This document shows positions 1 through 7,418 of a stretch of DNA of 62,716 bases, one piece after another. Numbering within the stretch: the stretch's first letter is position 1; the number at the start of each line of letters is the position of its first letter. The notes below the pieces were generated by a model. It searched no databases, was not told the origin of the DNA, and worked only from the letters and a program-made list of their open reading frames with translations. The translations under genes were made by a program, and so were the position numbers. The DNA is from Acidobacteriota bacterium (lineage in GTDB: Bacteria; Acidobacteriota; Holophagae; Acanthopleuribacterales; Acanthopleuribacteraceae): NCBI GenBank assembly GCA_030066195.1, contig JASJCB010000022.1:1-62716 (forward strand), given 5' to 3'.

Positions 1-305
1 GAAAACGATCCCGACGGTCTGCGCATGGCCGGCAAGGACGGCGAAGTCATCATCATCGAAAATGACCCCGACGGCATCCGCATGGCCGGTAAAGACGGCG
101 AAGTCATCATCATCGAAAATGACCCCGACGGTCTGCGCATGGCCGGTAAAGACGGCGAAGTCATCATCATCGAAAATGACCCCGACGGCATCCGCATGGC
201 CGGCAAGGACGGCGAAGTCATCATCATCGAAAATGACCCCGACGGCATCCGCATGGCCGGCAAGGACGGCGAAGTCATCATCATCGAAAATGACCCCGAC
301 GGTAT
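1..305 (+). repeat. 57-bp in-frame tandem repeat
   Basis: Each unit is 57 bp and encodes 19 residues. Units differ only at a few positions, such as ggtaaa/ggcaag and atc/ctg, so the array is homogenised. It continues beyond the left edge of the window, so the total copy number is unknown. Confidence 0.9.
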
Positions 306-318
306 TGCAATCGCTTAA
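1..318 (+). CDS. 3' end of a protein made of 19-residue tandem repeats (partial)
   Basis: The reading frame is open from the first base of the window to a TAA at 316-318, so the 5' end of the gene is missing. The visible 105 residues are five and a half near-identical copies of a 19-residue unit, MAGKDGEVIIIENDPDGIR, ending in a short GIAIA tail. The last I of the unit alternates with L. The unit is acidic with a hydrophobic III core, suggesting short beta strands separated by Asp/Gly turns, as in solenoid or adhesin-like repeats; this is inference only. The copies are almost identical at the DNA level (57-bp period), pointing to recent expansion by slippage or recombination. A strong terminator follows directly. 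No family is recognised and the function is unknown. An internal ATG at 25 falls within the repeat and is not a convincing start. Confidence 0.75.
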   Translation, partial: ENDPDGLRMAGKDGEVIIIENDPDGIRMAGKDGEVIIIENDPDGLRMAGKDGEVIIIENDPDGIRMAGKDGEVIIIENDPDGIRMAGKDGEVIIIENDPDGIAIA

Positions 319-352
319 CAAACCCTGAATCCAAAAAATATTATATAATCGA

Positions 353-399
353 CCGGCCGCCGCTTTCACCCCAGGGAAGCGGCGGCCGGTTTTTTTTTT
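353..399 (+). terminator. Rho-independent terminator of the repeat gene
   Basis: A perfect 13-bp GC-rich stem (353-365 with 378-390, arms CCGGCCGCCGCTT and AAGCGGCGGCCGG) is followed by an uninterrupted run of ten T (390-399). It lies 35 bp after the TAA of the repeat gene. Confidence 0.93.
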
Positions 400-428
400 G
401 ACAATTTAGGTTATTGGTCCGATAAGAT
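399..428 (+). promoter_or_regulatory. Sigma-70-type promoter for the Ser/Thr kinase gene
   Basis: A perfect -35 box TTGACA (399-404) starts on the last T of the upstream terminator. An 18-nt spacer separates it from TAAGAT (423-428, four of six -10 matches). The kinase start codon is about 70 bp downstream. Confidence 0.6.
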
Positions 429-500
429 GAACATGGGCTCGTTATTGAAGTAGAGTAATGACGAAAACAACAGAACCCGCTCCGACAGGAGGCACCTTCT

Positions 501-3011
501 TTGGACGAGAACCCGACGATCACGGAAACAGTTGGGGCCAGTCTCTCGAGTTGGTTGGATAACACACTCGACCTGTCGGAATCCGAGCGCAAACTGGTAC
601 ACGAGGGATTGGCCAATGTGCCGCCCAAGACCGGCTTCGCCCTGATCAAGATTTTGGAAGCTTCCCATCGCGCGGCAAAAAGCAAACATCAGCCGCCCAA
701 GTTGCCGGAACAGGAAAAACACGAGTTCTCGTGGGCCGATGAATTGAAAGCGGGTTTCTTCGACGGCGACGCCACTCTATCGGAAGCGACCGCCCGGGAG
801 GAATCAACCGAGCAAAAAAAGGCGCGGCAAATAGGGCCGTTTACCATCATCCGTGAAATCGGCTCCGGCGGCATGGGTCGGGTCTACCTGGCCAGGCAGG
901 AGATGCCCGAGCGCGAGGTGGCCCTGAAAATCATTCCGGCACTACATCAGCCGCTCATGCAGTTGGACCGCTTCGAGCGAGAATACCAGGCCCTGGCCCT
1001 GATGCAGCACCCTCACATCGCCACGGTCTTCGATGCCGGACAAACCCCGGAAGGCGATGCCTGGATTGCCATGGAGTACGTCGAGGGCATTCCCTTGACC
1101 CAGTACTGCAGAGATATGGGCCTCAATATGAAAGAACGGCTGATGGTCTTCATGCAGGTGCTGGACGGCATCAACCACGCTCACCAAAAAGCCATGTTGC
1201 ATCGCGATTTGAAGCCGTCCAACATCCTGGTTACGGATAAGGACGGCGAACCCACGGCAAAAATTATCGACTTCGGTCTGGCCAAGGCTCTTGAAGATAC
1301 AGGCGAAGATTATCTCAATCAAACGGCTACCCAGGCGGTGATCGGCACTCCGGCTTATATGTCGCCCGAACAGTTGGTGCTGAACGAGCGCCAACGACCC
1401 GACACCAGAACCGATATCTACGCGCTGGGCGTGGTCATGTACCAGTTGCTCTGCGACCGCCACCCGTTCGACATGGCCAGTCTCAGCGGCCGGCCGTTGG
1501 ACGAGGTCTTCCGCACCCTGCGCGAAAAAGATCCCCACCCGCCCAGCCGCTACATCGATATCACCCGCCAAAAAGGCATTCCTCGCGATCTGGACAATAT
1601 CGCGCTCAAAGCCATGGCGCGCGAGGTCAATCGCCGCTATGACTCAATCGTGTCGTTCAAGGAAGACCTACTCAACTATTTTGCCAATCTCCCGGTCAGC
1701 GCCACGCCGCCAAGTTTTGCCTACCGCACCAACCGGTTTGTACGTCGCCACAAAATCCTGGTGTCGGCCGGCACCCTGGTCATTTCCTCGTTGGTCGCGG
1801 GTCTGTTTTTTGCCAACAAGGGCATGATGGCGGCCAGGGAGGCGCAGAAACAAGCGGAGGAAGCACAACAAAGGGCGGAAGGAAGCAGGAAGCGAGCGGA
1901 AGATGTCATCGACTTCCAACTGGCGCTCATCCGAACCGCGGACCCGCGCGAAATGGGCTACGACGTGACCGTGGTCCGGGCTCTTCAGGAGGCCGAAACC
2001 AAACTGGCCGAAGAAATCGACGATATCGACTCGGAAATCAATATCCGCACCACCCTGGGCGAGACCTGGTGGGGTCTCAGTAAATACGAGGAAGCGGAAC
2101 ACCACCTGATGGAGGCCATGAAACGCATCGAGGAAAAGGGCGAAACCGCCGGCGAGCAGGCGGCCAAGATCTATTTCCAATTGGGTCGTGTGAAACGTCG
2201 TAACCGGGAGTTTGAAGCGGCTCATTCATTTTTCGACCGGGCCGTTTCCATTTACCGCCGGGAGCATGGCGAGGATGATTTGCGTACCCTAAGAGCCCTG
2301 GCAGGCAAGGCATCGGCCTTTTCGCTCGCGAGAGAACACGAGAAAGCCGTGCCTTTGTTCAAAATGACTTACGAAAAGTTGAATGTACAGCTGGGACCCA
2401 AGCATGCGGATACCTTGATTTCCCTAAGTGGATTGGCTAATTCTCTGAAAAATAGCGCCCCGGAAGAGGCCGAGCGATATTTCAAGGCCTGCATTCCCCT
2501 ACAAAGAGAGGTATTGGGTGATTTGCATCCCAATACACTGGCTTCCTTGTACCTTTACGGTTCTCTTCTTATAGGCAAGGACCGGTTCGAAGAATCGCTC
2601 CCATACCTTAAGGAGGCGGCGGAGGGTCGCCGGGAAGCCTTGGGCGCGGATAAAAAAATGACTCGCCAGGCGCTCTTCGCCTTGGGCCAGGCCTATTATT
2701 ACATCGAGGGACGTGAGCAGGAAGCGGCCGATACGTTTGCCATGGTTTGCGACCTGTGGCTGTATACGGACCAAACCCCGGGCATGGCGGAAGCCTTTAG
2801 TTTCCACTACCTGATCGAACATTACCTGGAACTGGGGGAAAGGGACCGAGCGGTCAAATGGCTGCGAGAGATCGTGAAAGCCATGCAGAGCCGTGAGGCT
2901 ATGAGAAAACGCAAGCGTGCGCTGGCCAAGATCCAGAAAACGTTGGAAGAACACAACCTGAAAGAGATCGTACCGGAACTGGTGAAACGCTTCGAGAAGT
3001 TGTCACGCTAG
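501..3011 (+). CDS. Membrane Ser/Thr protein kinase with C-terminal TPR domain
   Basis: This 836-aa protein is a bacterial Hanks-type kinase that phosphorylates Ser/Thr on partner proteins. The catalytic domain spans about residues 112-390: glycine loop GSGGMGRVYL, catalytic lysine in VALKII (about 141), HRDLKPSNIL (about 233), DFGLAK (about 256) and GTPAYMSPEQ. A single membrane helix follows at about 417-441 (LVISSLVAGLFFA). Next come an Ala/Glu/Lys/Arg-rich coiled coil and several tetratricopeptide repeats to about 800, a common layout for Acidobacteria and Myxobacteria kinases whose TPRs bind partners. The region before the kinase (1-110) is unrecognised. The start is TTG, supported by AGGAGG at 487-492 with 8-nt spacing; no better ATG exists. 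The gene appears monocistronic with its own promoter. All catalytic residues look intact; the substrate is unknown. Confidence 0.92.
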   Translation: MDENPTITETVGASLSSWLDNTLDLSESERKLVHEGLANVPPKTGFALIKILEASHRAAKSKHQPPKLPEQEKHEFSWADELKAGFFDGDATLSEATAREESTEQKKARQIGPFTIIREIGSGGMGRVYLARQEMPEREVALKIIPALHQPLMQLDRFEREYQALALMQHPHIATVFDAGQTPEGDAWIAMEYVEGIPLTQYCRDMGLNMKERLMVFMQVLDGINHAHQKAMLHRDLKPSNILVTDKDGEPTAKIIDFGLAKALEDTGEDYLNQTATQAVIGTPAYMSPEQLVLNERQRPDTRTDIYALGVVMYQLLCDRHPFDMASLSGRPLDEVFRTLREKDPHPPSRYIDITRQKGIPRDLDNIALKAMAREVNRRYDSIVSFKEDLLNYFANLPVSATPPSFAYRTNRFVRRHKILVSAGTLVISSLVAGLFFANKGMMAAREAQKQAEEAQQRAEGSRKRAEDVIDFQLALIRTADPREMGYDVTVVRALQEAETKLAEEIDDIDSEINIRTTLGETWWGLSKYEEAEHHLMEAMKRIEEKGETAGEQAAKIYFQLGRVKRRNREFEAAHSFFDRAVSIYRREHGEDDLRTLRALAGKASAFSLAREHEKAVPLFKMTYEKLNVQLGPKHADTLISLSGLANSLKNSAPEEAERYFKACIPLQREVLGDLHPNTLASLYLYGSLLIGKDRFEESLPYLKEAAEGRREALGADKKMTRQALFALGQAYYYIEGREQEAADTFAMVCDLWLYTDQTPGMAEAFSFHYLIEHYLELGERDRAVKWLREIVKAMQSREAMRKRKRALAKIQKTLEEHNLKEIVPELVKRFEKLSR

Positions 3012-3040
3012 GAAACCGGAACCTCGATCCATCAGGAATC

Positions 3041-3071
3041 AAAAAACACGGCCGCAAGGCGAGGTTGCGGC
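3041..3071 (-). terminator. Terminator for the minus-strand TVP38 gene
   Basis: A perfect 7-bp stem GCCGCAA/TTGCGGC (3051-3057 with 3065-3071) lies directly after the minus-strand stop codon. Six A residues at 3041-3046 become the U-run in the minus-strand RNA. It sits between convergent genes. Confidence 0.7.
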
Positions 3072-3728
3072 TTATCCCTCGGTTTCATTAGCGGGGTCCT
3101 GGATTTGATTACCGATGCGGCGGCCGATCAGCGTGAACAAACCGGCAACCAGGATGACCAGGCCGAAGATCAGGTAGGCGTTGTCCAGGGTTGCCGCGGT
3201 GGCGCCGGTCAAAGCATAGAGCAGGGTTGCCGGAATCAGGCCCGCAACGGCGCCGACCGTTACCTTACCCGGGGCCATGCTCGGCGAGGCCCCCGCCATG
3301 ATAGCCGTGGTTTCGGCCAGGATGGGAATCGGCCGGGTGACGATCACGGCCACAATGCCCCAACGGGCCAGCATGGCGTCGGCCTGCTTTTGTTCGTAAT
3401 CCGGGATAAGGCGGTTCATCAGGGGTCCCCCGCGCCTGCCCAGGTAGAAGCCCGCCCAGGTGGCGCCCAATCCGCCGATCATGGAGATCAGGGTTCCCGC
3501 GAAGACGCCGAAGGCCGCCCCGTGGGCGATCATGATCAGGCTGGCGGGCGTGGGCAAGATAACATCGGCAATCAACAGGCTGATTCCAATGATTGCCGTC
3601 CACCGGCCGCCTTGCTCCAACCAGGGGCCGGGATTGTTGAGAATCGGAATATCCAGCAGGGAAACGATGCCGAATAGAATCAGAAAAAGAAAGGCCATGG
3701 CGCCGACCAGCAGCCAGTAATGCTTCAT
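3072..3728 (-). CDS. TVP38/TMEM64 (DedA/VTT-type) family membrane protein
   Basis: This 218-aa inner-membrane protein has about five to six hydrophobic segments. It carries the VTT (SNARE-associated Golgi) signature: a re-entrant glycine-rich stretch, LPTPASLIMIAHGAAFG, followed by GATWAGFYLGRR, a charged loop and VTRPIPILAETTA. Family members are implicated in lipid translocation and membrane homeostasis; the substrate here cannot be read from sequence. The ATG (3726-3728) abuts the stop codon of the upstream TonB receptor (3729-3731) with no intervening base, and a GAGG lies inside the receptor's last codons, so the two are almost certainly translationally coupled. Its length is normal and it is followed by its own terminator. 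Confidence 0.85.
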   Translation of the reverse strand: MKHYWLLVGAMAFLFLILFGIVSLLDIPILNNPGPWLEQGGRWTAIIGISLLIADVILPTPASLIMIAHGAAFGVFAGTLISMIGGLGATWAGFYLGRRGGPLMNRLIPDYEQKQADAMLARWGIVAVIVTRPIPILAETTAIMAGASPSMAPGKVTVGAVAGLIPATLLYALTGATAATLDNAYLIFGLVILVAGLFTLIGRRIGNQIQDPANETEG

Positions 3729-5576
3729 CTAGCGGCCTCGCGCGTAGCGCAAGCCCAGTCGCCAGGCCTGCCCGGGGCCGGGATAGCCGATCAGGTTTTC
3801 GTAGTCCTCGTCGGCCAGGTTGTCCACGCGTAAACGCCCCTGCCAGGCCTCGCCCAATTTGCGACTTACATTCAGGCCCAGCAGGGTATGCCCGGAGACC
3901 TCGAAGCGATCGAAGACCGGTAGTTGCTGGTCCAGGCTCGAGGAAACCGCGGCCAGGTCCAGGGTGAAGCGCCAGGCGGTATCCGGCGACCAGGTCAGCA
4001 TGCCGCCGCCGCGCCATTCCGGGCGGTGCCTCAGGCCCTCGCCCGTGGTCGGGTCTTCCACATCCTGCCAGGTGAGACTGAATTGCGCATCCAGGTTATC
4101 GGCCAGGCGAAGGGTCAGCGATGATTCTACGCCGGTTGCCTCTACCTCGGCGCGGTTGACGTGTAGGAATTGGCCGAAATCGAAATCGACCAAATTTTCA
4201 AAGGTGTTGTGAAAGACAGTGATGTCGAACCGGCCGGCCGGTAGGGAAAAGGTCACGCCCAGATCGGCGCCCACGGTGGTTTCGGCCTCCAGGTTCGGGT
4301 TGCCGCCCAATTCCGGCGGGCTTGCCGCGGCGAAGAAGCTGGGGAGCTTGAATGCCCTGCCTACATTGCCGTGCAGCCTCGCACCCGGGGATAGATTCGT
4401 GCTGAAACCGAAGCGCGGGTTGAACTGGGTATCGCCTTCATCGGGATCATCGACGCGTGCGCTGAGTTCCAACACCCAATGTTCGGCGGCGTAGCGCAGT
4501 TCGGCGTAGGCGCCCGTGGTGGTGCGTTCGTCCCGGTAATTGCCGGGCACAGGGAAACCCAGGTCCAGCGTACTTCGATTTTCGCCTTCTTGTCGATCCA
4601 TATCCAGGCCGGCGGTTGCTTCCAGCTGTTCGCCCCGGTAGAGCACGGAACGCCAGGCCAGGCGCAGGCGCGTCCATCCGGTGTGCTCGGTTGCGGCGGG
4701 AACCATCGGGAAGACGGCGGGGCTTTGCCGGTCCATCACATGGCGGTAGTAGCCGGCCGTGATCTGATGTCGCTGTTTGTTTTCGCGTGTAAAGTCCAGG
4801 TTCATATTGAGTACGGTCTCGCGGTGCTCGGAAAGACGCAAGGCGCCGTCGCCGAACACGGGTCCGCCGGAGGCATCGGGATAATCATCACTTTCCCAGT
4901 CGGTAAAGCGGCCGGTGACTTCCAGATCGAGGGCGGGGGTCAGCGCGATATCAAGTCCGGCATCCACGGCGACCTGTTCGAAGCGTTCGAGGGCAACGCG
5001 TTCCTTCTCGCGCTCGGTGGAGGCGCCGATGAACCAACGGGCGCTGCCCGATTCTGCGCCCAAGTGTGCGCCCGCGCGCAGCAGGTCGGCGTCGCCGACG
5101 GCCAGCAGGACCCGGTTATCGGCATCTGCCTCGGGTACGGTGATGATGTTGATCACGCCGGCCAACCCGGTCGAGCCGTAGAAGGCGCTTTGGGGTCCGC
5201 GCACAATTTCGATACGGGTGACGGCATCTGCGCTGATTCCCGAAAGGTCGAAGGCGTCGCCCACCTGATAGGTCGCATCATTGAGAGGCACACCGTTTAG
5301 CAGCACCAGGGTAAAGTTGGGATCGCCGCCGCGGATCTCAGCGGTGGTAAAACTGCCTCGTGTTCCCGCACCGGTAATACTGACGGCGGGCAACAAGCGC
5401 AAGATATCGGCCAAGCTCGAAGCATCCAGACTTGATATGGTTTCGCGATCGACAATGGTCACGGAAGCGGTCGCGGAGTCAAGCGGTTTTTCTGTAACCG
5501 TGGCGGTCATATAAACCGCGTCAGGGTCGATACCCGAGGCCGCGAGAAGCAAGAAGGCCGTTATGATGGTGTTCAC
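3729..5576 (-). CDS. TonB-dependent outer-membrane receptor (BtuB/CirA-like)
   Basis: This 615-aa protein starts with a short hydrophobic leader (IITAFLLLAASG), then a plug domain at about 40-150 with TEIRGGDPNFTLVLLNG-like and EIVRGPQSAFYGSTG motifs. A long beta barrel ends in an aromatic-rich strand (WRLGLRYARGR). It would import a scarce substrate such as a siderophore, cobalamin, nickel complex or sugar across the outer membrane, powered by TonB. Overall length and the short plug resemble BtuB, but no cobalamin riboswitch is seen upstream, so the substrate is open. The start is GTG at 5576 with a weak GAGAG ribosome-binding site. TonB/ExbBD are not in the window. It forms a two-gene unit with the VTT protein. 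The family assignment is secure; the substrate is unknown. Confidence 0.9.
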   Translation of the reverse strand: MNTIITAFLLLAASGIDPDAVYMTATVTEKPLDSATASVTIVDRETISSLDASSLADILRLLPAVSITGAGTRGSFTTAEIRGGDPNFTLVLLNGVPLNDATYQVGDAFDLSGISADAVTRIEIVRGPQSAFYGSTGLAGVINIITVPEADADNRVLLAVGDADLLRAGAHLGAESGSARWFIGASTEREKERVALERFEQVAVDAGLDIALTPALDLEVTGRFTDWESDDYPDASGGPVFGDGALRLSEHRETVLNMNLDFTRENKQRHQITAGYYRHVMDRQSPAVFPMVPAATEHTGWTRLRLAWRSVLYRGEQLEATAGLDMDRQEGENRSTLDLGFPVPGNYRDERTTTGAYAELRYAAEHWVLELSARVDDPDEGDTQFNPRFGFSTNLSPGARLHGNVGRAFKLPSFFAAASPPELGGNPNLEAETTVGADLGVTFSLPAGRFDITVFHNTFENLVDFDFGQFLHVNRAEVEATGVESSLTLRLADNLDAQFSLTWQDVEDPTTGEGLRHRPEWRGGGMLTWSPDTAWRFTLDLAAVSSSLDQQLPVFDRFEVSGHTLLGLNVSRKLGEAWQGRLRVDNLADEDYENLIGYPGPGQAWRLGLRYARGR

Positions 5577-5860
5577 GATGGTACTCTCATGAAGAAGTCG
5601 TGGGCGATGTTTGGATCATAAGCCGGCGCATCCTCGACGTCAAGTGGGGGGTTGATAATCCGAGGCGATTCAAAGTTGGGGGTCGCAGATCCAAAACGTC
5701 AATGTTTGCAGGGGTAGACTAGACCTGGATATTCCCAGAAATATGCAGATGGGTACGGTTCACGGATCTCTCATCTACAATCGCCCCCGCCGCTTTGCCC
5801 GAGCTTGCCATTTGGACCGTGCCGGCGCACAATAAGAAGCAATTGTTACGGAGGTCGGGT

Positions 5861-6847
5861 TTGTTTTCTTTTTGGATCCTGGTTTCCTGGTGGTCTCGCG
5901 GGCCAATCTTCGATTTTACGCGCCTGGATCCAAATCGATTCGAGGTGCTGACGATTGGACGCATCCAATCGCCTACCAGTGTGTTGTGGCATCGTGGGCG
6001 CCTGTTTCTGGGCGCCGATCTCATGGAGCCGCAACCCGGAATCCATGTGGTCAACCGTTACCCGCCGGGACGCTACCGTGCGGATATCTTCTTCCATCTG
6101 CCTCAGCAGGAAGTTCAGGGTATCCGCTTGATCGAAAACGGCAACTTCGAGGTTTTTTCCAGCCGGTTCTTCAGCCCCAGCCGCCGGGATTGGAACAATC
6201 AGATCATCGTGGTCAATGCAGACCGGCGCAGGGTCGAGGAACGTATCGATATTCCGGTAGACAATCTTTGCAGCGACGGCTTGCCCGATTGCGGCATGGT
6301 GGCCGCTTTTCCGCTGGATAAGGATCGCCTGGTGGTGTTTACCCGTCAACGCCCCGCCCGGTGTATCCTTCTGAGTAGGGACAAAGAAGGCATGGTGGAG
6401 CAACGCGCCATGAGCATCACCCTGGGCCGCAAGCTTCCGTTGATCAGTGAGGTGGTTTTAACCGGGAAGCGCCTGCTCTTCCTTTTGAAAGATCAACATA
6501 TGATTGCCGAGACATCCCTGGCCGACCTGGAGACCGTCCTGGAGCAGGTGAAAAGGACCGCAAACCGGCTGGAGTTGAAACCGGTCCTCGACTTCAGGAC
6601 CTTGTCACGGCGTTTCGCCACGGAGAACCCAACCTACGATTTCGGCGGCCTTGCAGAGGGTTTTACCGCGGACTACCTGGGCCGGCTTTATCTCATATTC
6701 AATAACCGGGGTTATCAATGGCGGCGAACCCCGGACGGCGGCACCGATCGTAATCCGCGATTATTGGTGCTTACGCCACCCTTGCCGAGGGTCTTAACTT
6801 CAGGGGAGCAAGCGGGTTTAAGCGTAAGGCGGGGCAACCTTGAATAG
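5861..6847 (+). CDS. Uncharacterised protein, possibly a beta-propeller
   Basis: This is a 328-aa product from TTG 5861, chosen because GGAGG (5850-5854) sits 6 nt upstream; a longer frame open from 5795 has no ribosome-binding site. The N-terminus is hydrophobic (FSFWILVSWW) and could be a signal anchor. The rest alternates short beta strands and turns, with phrases such as VLWHRGRLFLGAD and NNQIIVVNADRRRVEERI that resemble propeller blades; no enzyme motif is visible. It is flanked by convergent and divergent neighbours and stands alone. The function is unknown; I place it only loosely with periplasmic propeller-type proteins. Confidence 0.65.
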   Translation: MFSFWILVSWWSRGPIFDFTRLDPNRFEVLTIGRIQSPTSVLWHRGRLFLGADLMEPQPGIHVVNRYPPGRYRADIFFHLPQQEVQGIRLIENGNFEVFSSRFFSPSRRDWNNQIIVVNADRRRVEERIDIPVDNLCSDGLPDCGMVAAFPLDKDRLVVFTRQRPARCILLSRDKEGMVEQRAMSITLGRKLPLISEVVLTGKRLLFLLKDQHMIAETSLADLETVLEQVKRTANRLELKPVLDFRTLSRRFATENPTYDFGGLAEGFTADYLGRLYLIFNNRGYQWRRTPDGGTDRNPRLLVLTPPLPRVLTSGEQAGLSVRRGNLE

Positions 6848-6878
6848 GTCGCCCCTGCTATTTGGGCCGAGGCGCCGG

Positions 6879-7316
6879 TCAAGCGCGTTTTTTGCCTTGC
6901 ATTAACATTTTCTCTCCGGACTCGAAAAGTGTTATGATCCTATCGGGTCCGGGGACTTCAATGACGCCACCCTTACCAAACTTAGGGTGCGAGACCCAGT
7001 CATTTACCGAGAAAGTCTCGTAAATGCTGTAGCTCTTCGCGGCTTCTTCATCCCAATCGGCAAGCAGGGCTTGCCAACGAGCTGCCGCTGAGGCAACCGA
7101 CCTGGTTTTCGTTGTACGTGATGACCCCGAGGACCTACTTCTGGAGCCGGATGATTTCGGTTTCGGCATGCGGTGGTTATGTTCGCTTTGACAAGTCAAA
7201 CAACGCACTCTTTTTGGATCAGACTCCACCATCGCCACCACAACGTGGTTAAGCAAAAGTTTGCATTTCCCGCAATAGGAGTCCAACTCGCTGCCGACAC
7301 CAATCTTTTTTTGCAT
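6879..7316 (-). CDS. Zinc-ribbon plus Tudor-like small protein
   Basis: This 145-aa protein starts at ATG 7316 with GGGAG 6 nt upstream. Residues 10-45 hold two CxxC knuckles (YCGKCK and CLTCQ), consistent with a zinc ribbon. A Ser/Arg/Lys-rich linker follows, then a C-terminal module, VSHPKFGKGGVIEVPG, that matches the HPKFGxGxV pattern of Tudor/CarD-like domains, such as the tail of PcrA/UvrD that contacts RNA polymerase. Nucleic-acid or RNA-polymerase association is plausible but inferred. It is divergent from the RNase E/G gene, with about 100 bp between them. The same architecture occurs in uncharacterised delta-proteobacterial and acidobacterial proteins. Confidence 0.7.
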   Translation of the reverse strand: MQKKIGVGSELDSYCGKCKLLLNHVVVAMVESDPKRVRCLTCQSEHNHRMPKPKSSGSRSRSSGSSRTTKTRSVASAAARWQALLADWDEEAAKSYSIYETFSVNDWVSHPKFGKGGVIEVPGPDRIITLFESGEKMLMQGKKRA

Positions 7317-7418
7317 GACCTTCTCCCCTGGTTCTCAAATGCTCGAATAACAATCATAGCAAATATGCAAACTCATGTTTACCGGCTTACCAACACTTTT
7401 ACGCAAGGAATTGTCTAA

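Noticed and set aside
3105..3677. Plus-strand ORF of 190 codons
   Set aside because: It is the antisense shadow of the VTT membrane protein, Gln/Asp/Gly-biased, and lacks a ribosome-binding site.
4479..5300. Plus-strand ORF of 273 codons
   Set aside because: It lies entirely antisense to the TonB receptor; composition is typical of a shadow frame.
5577..5860. Cobalamin riboswitch for the TonB receptor
   Set aside because: No B12-box or conserved core was seen on the minus strand upstream of the receptor.
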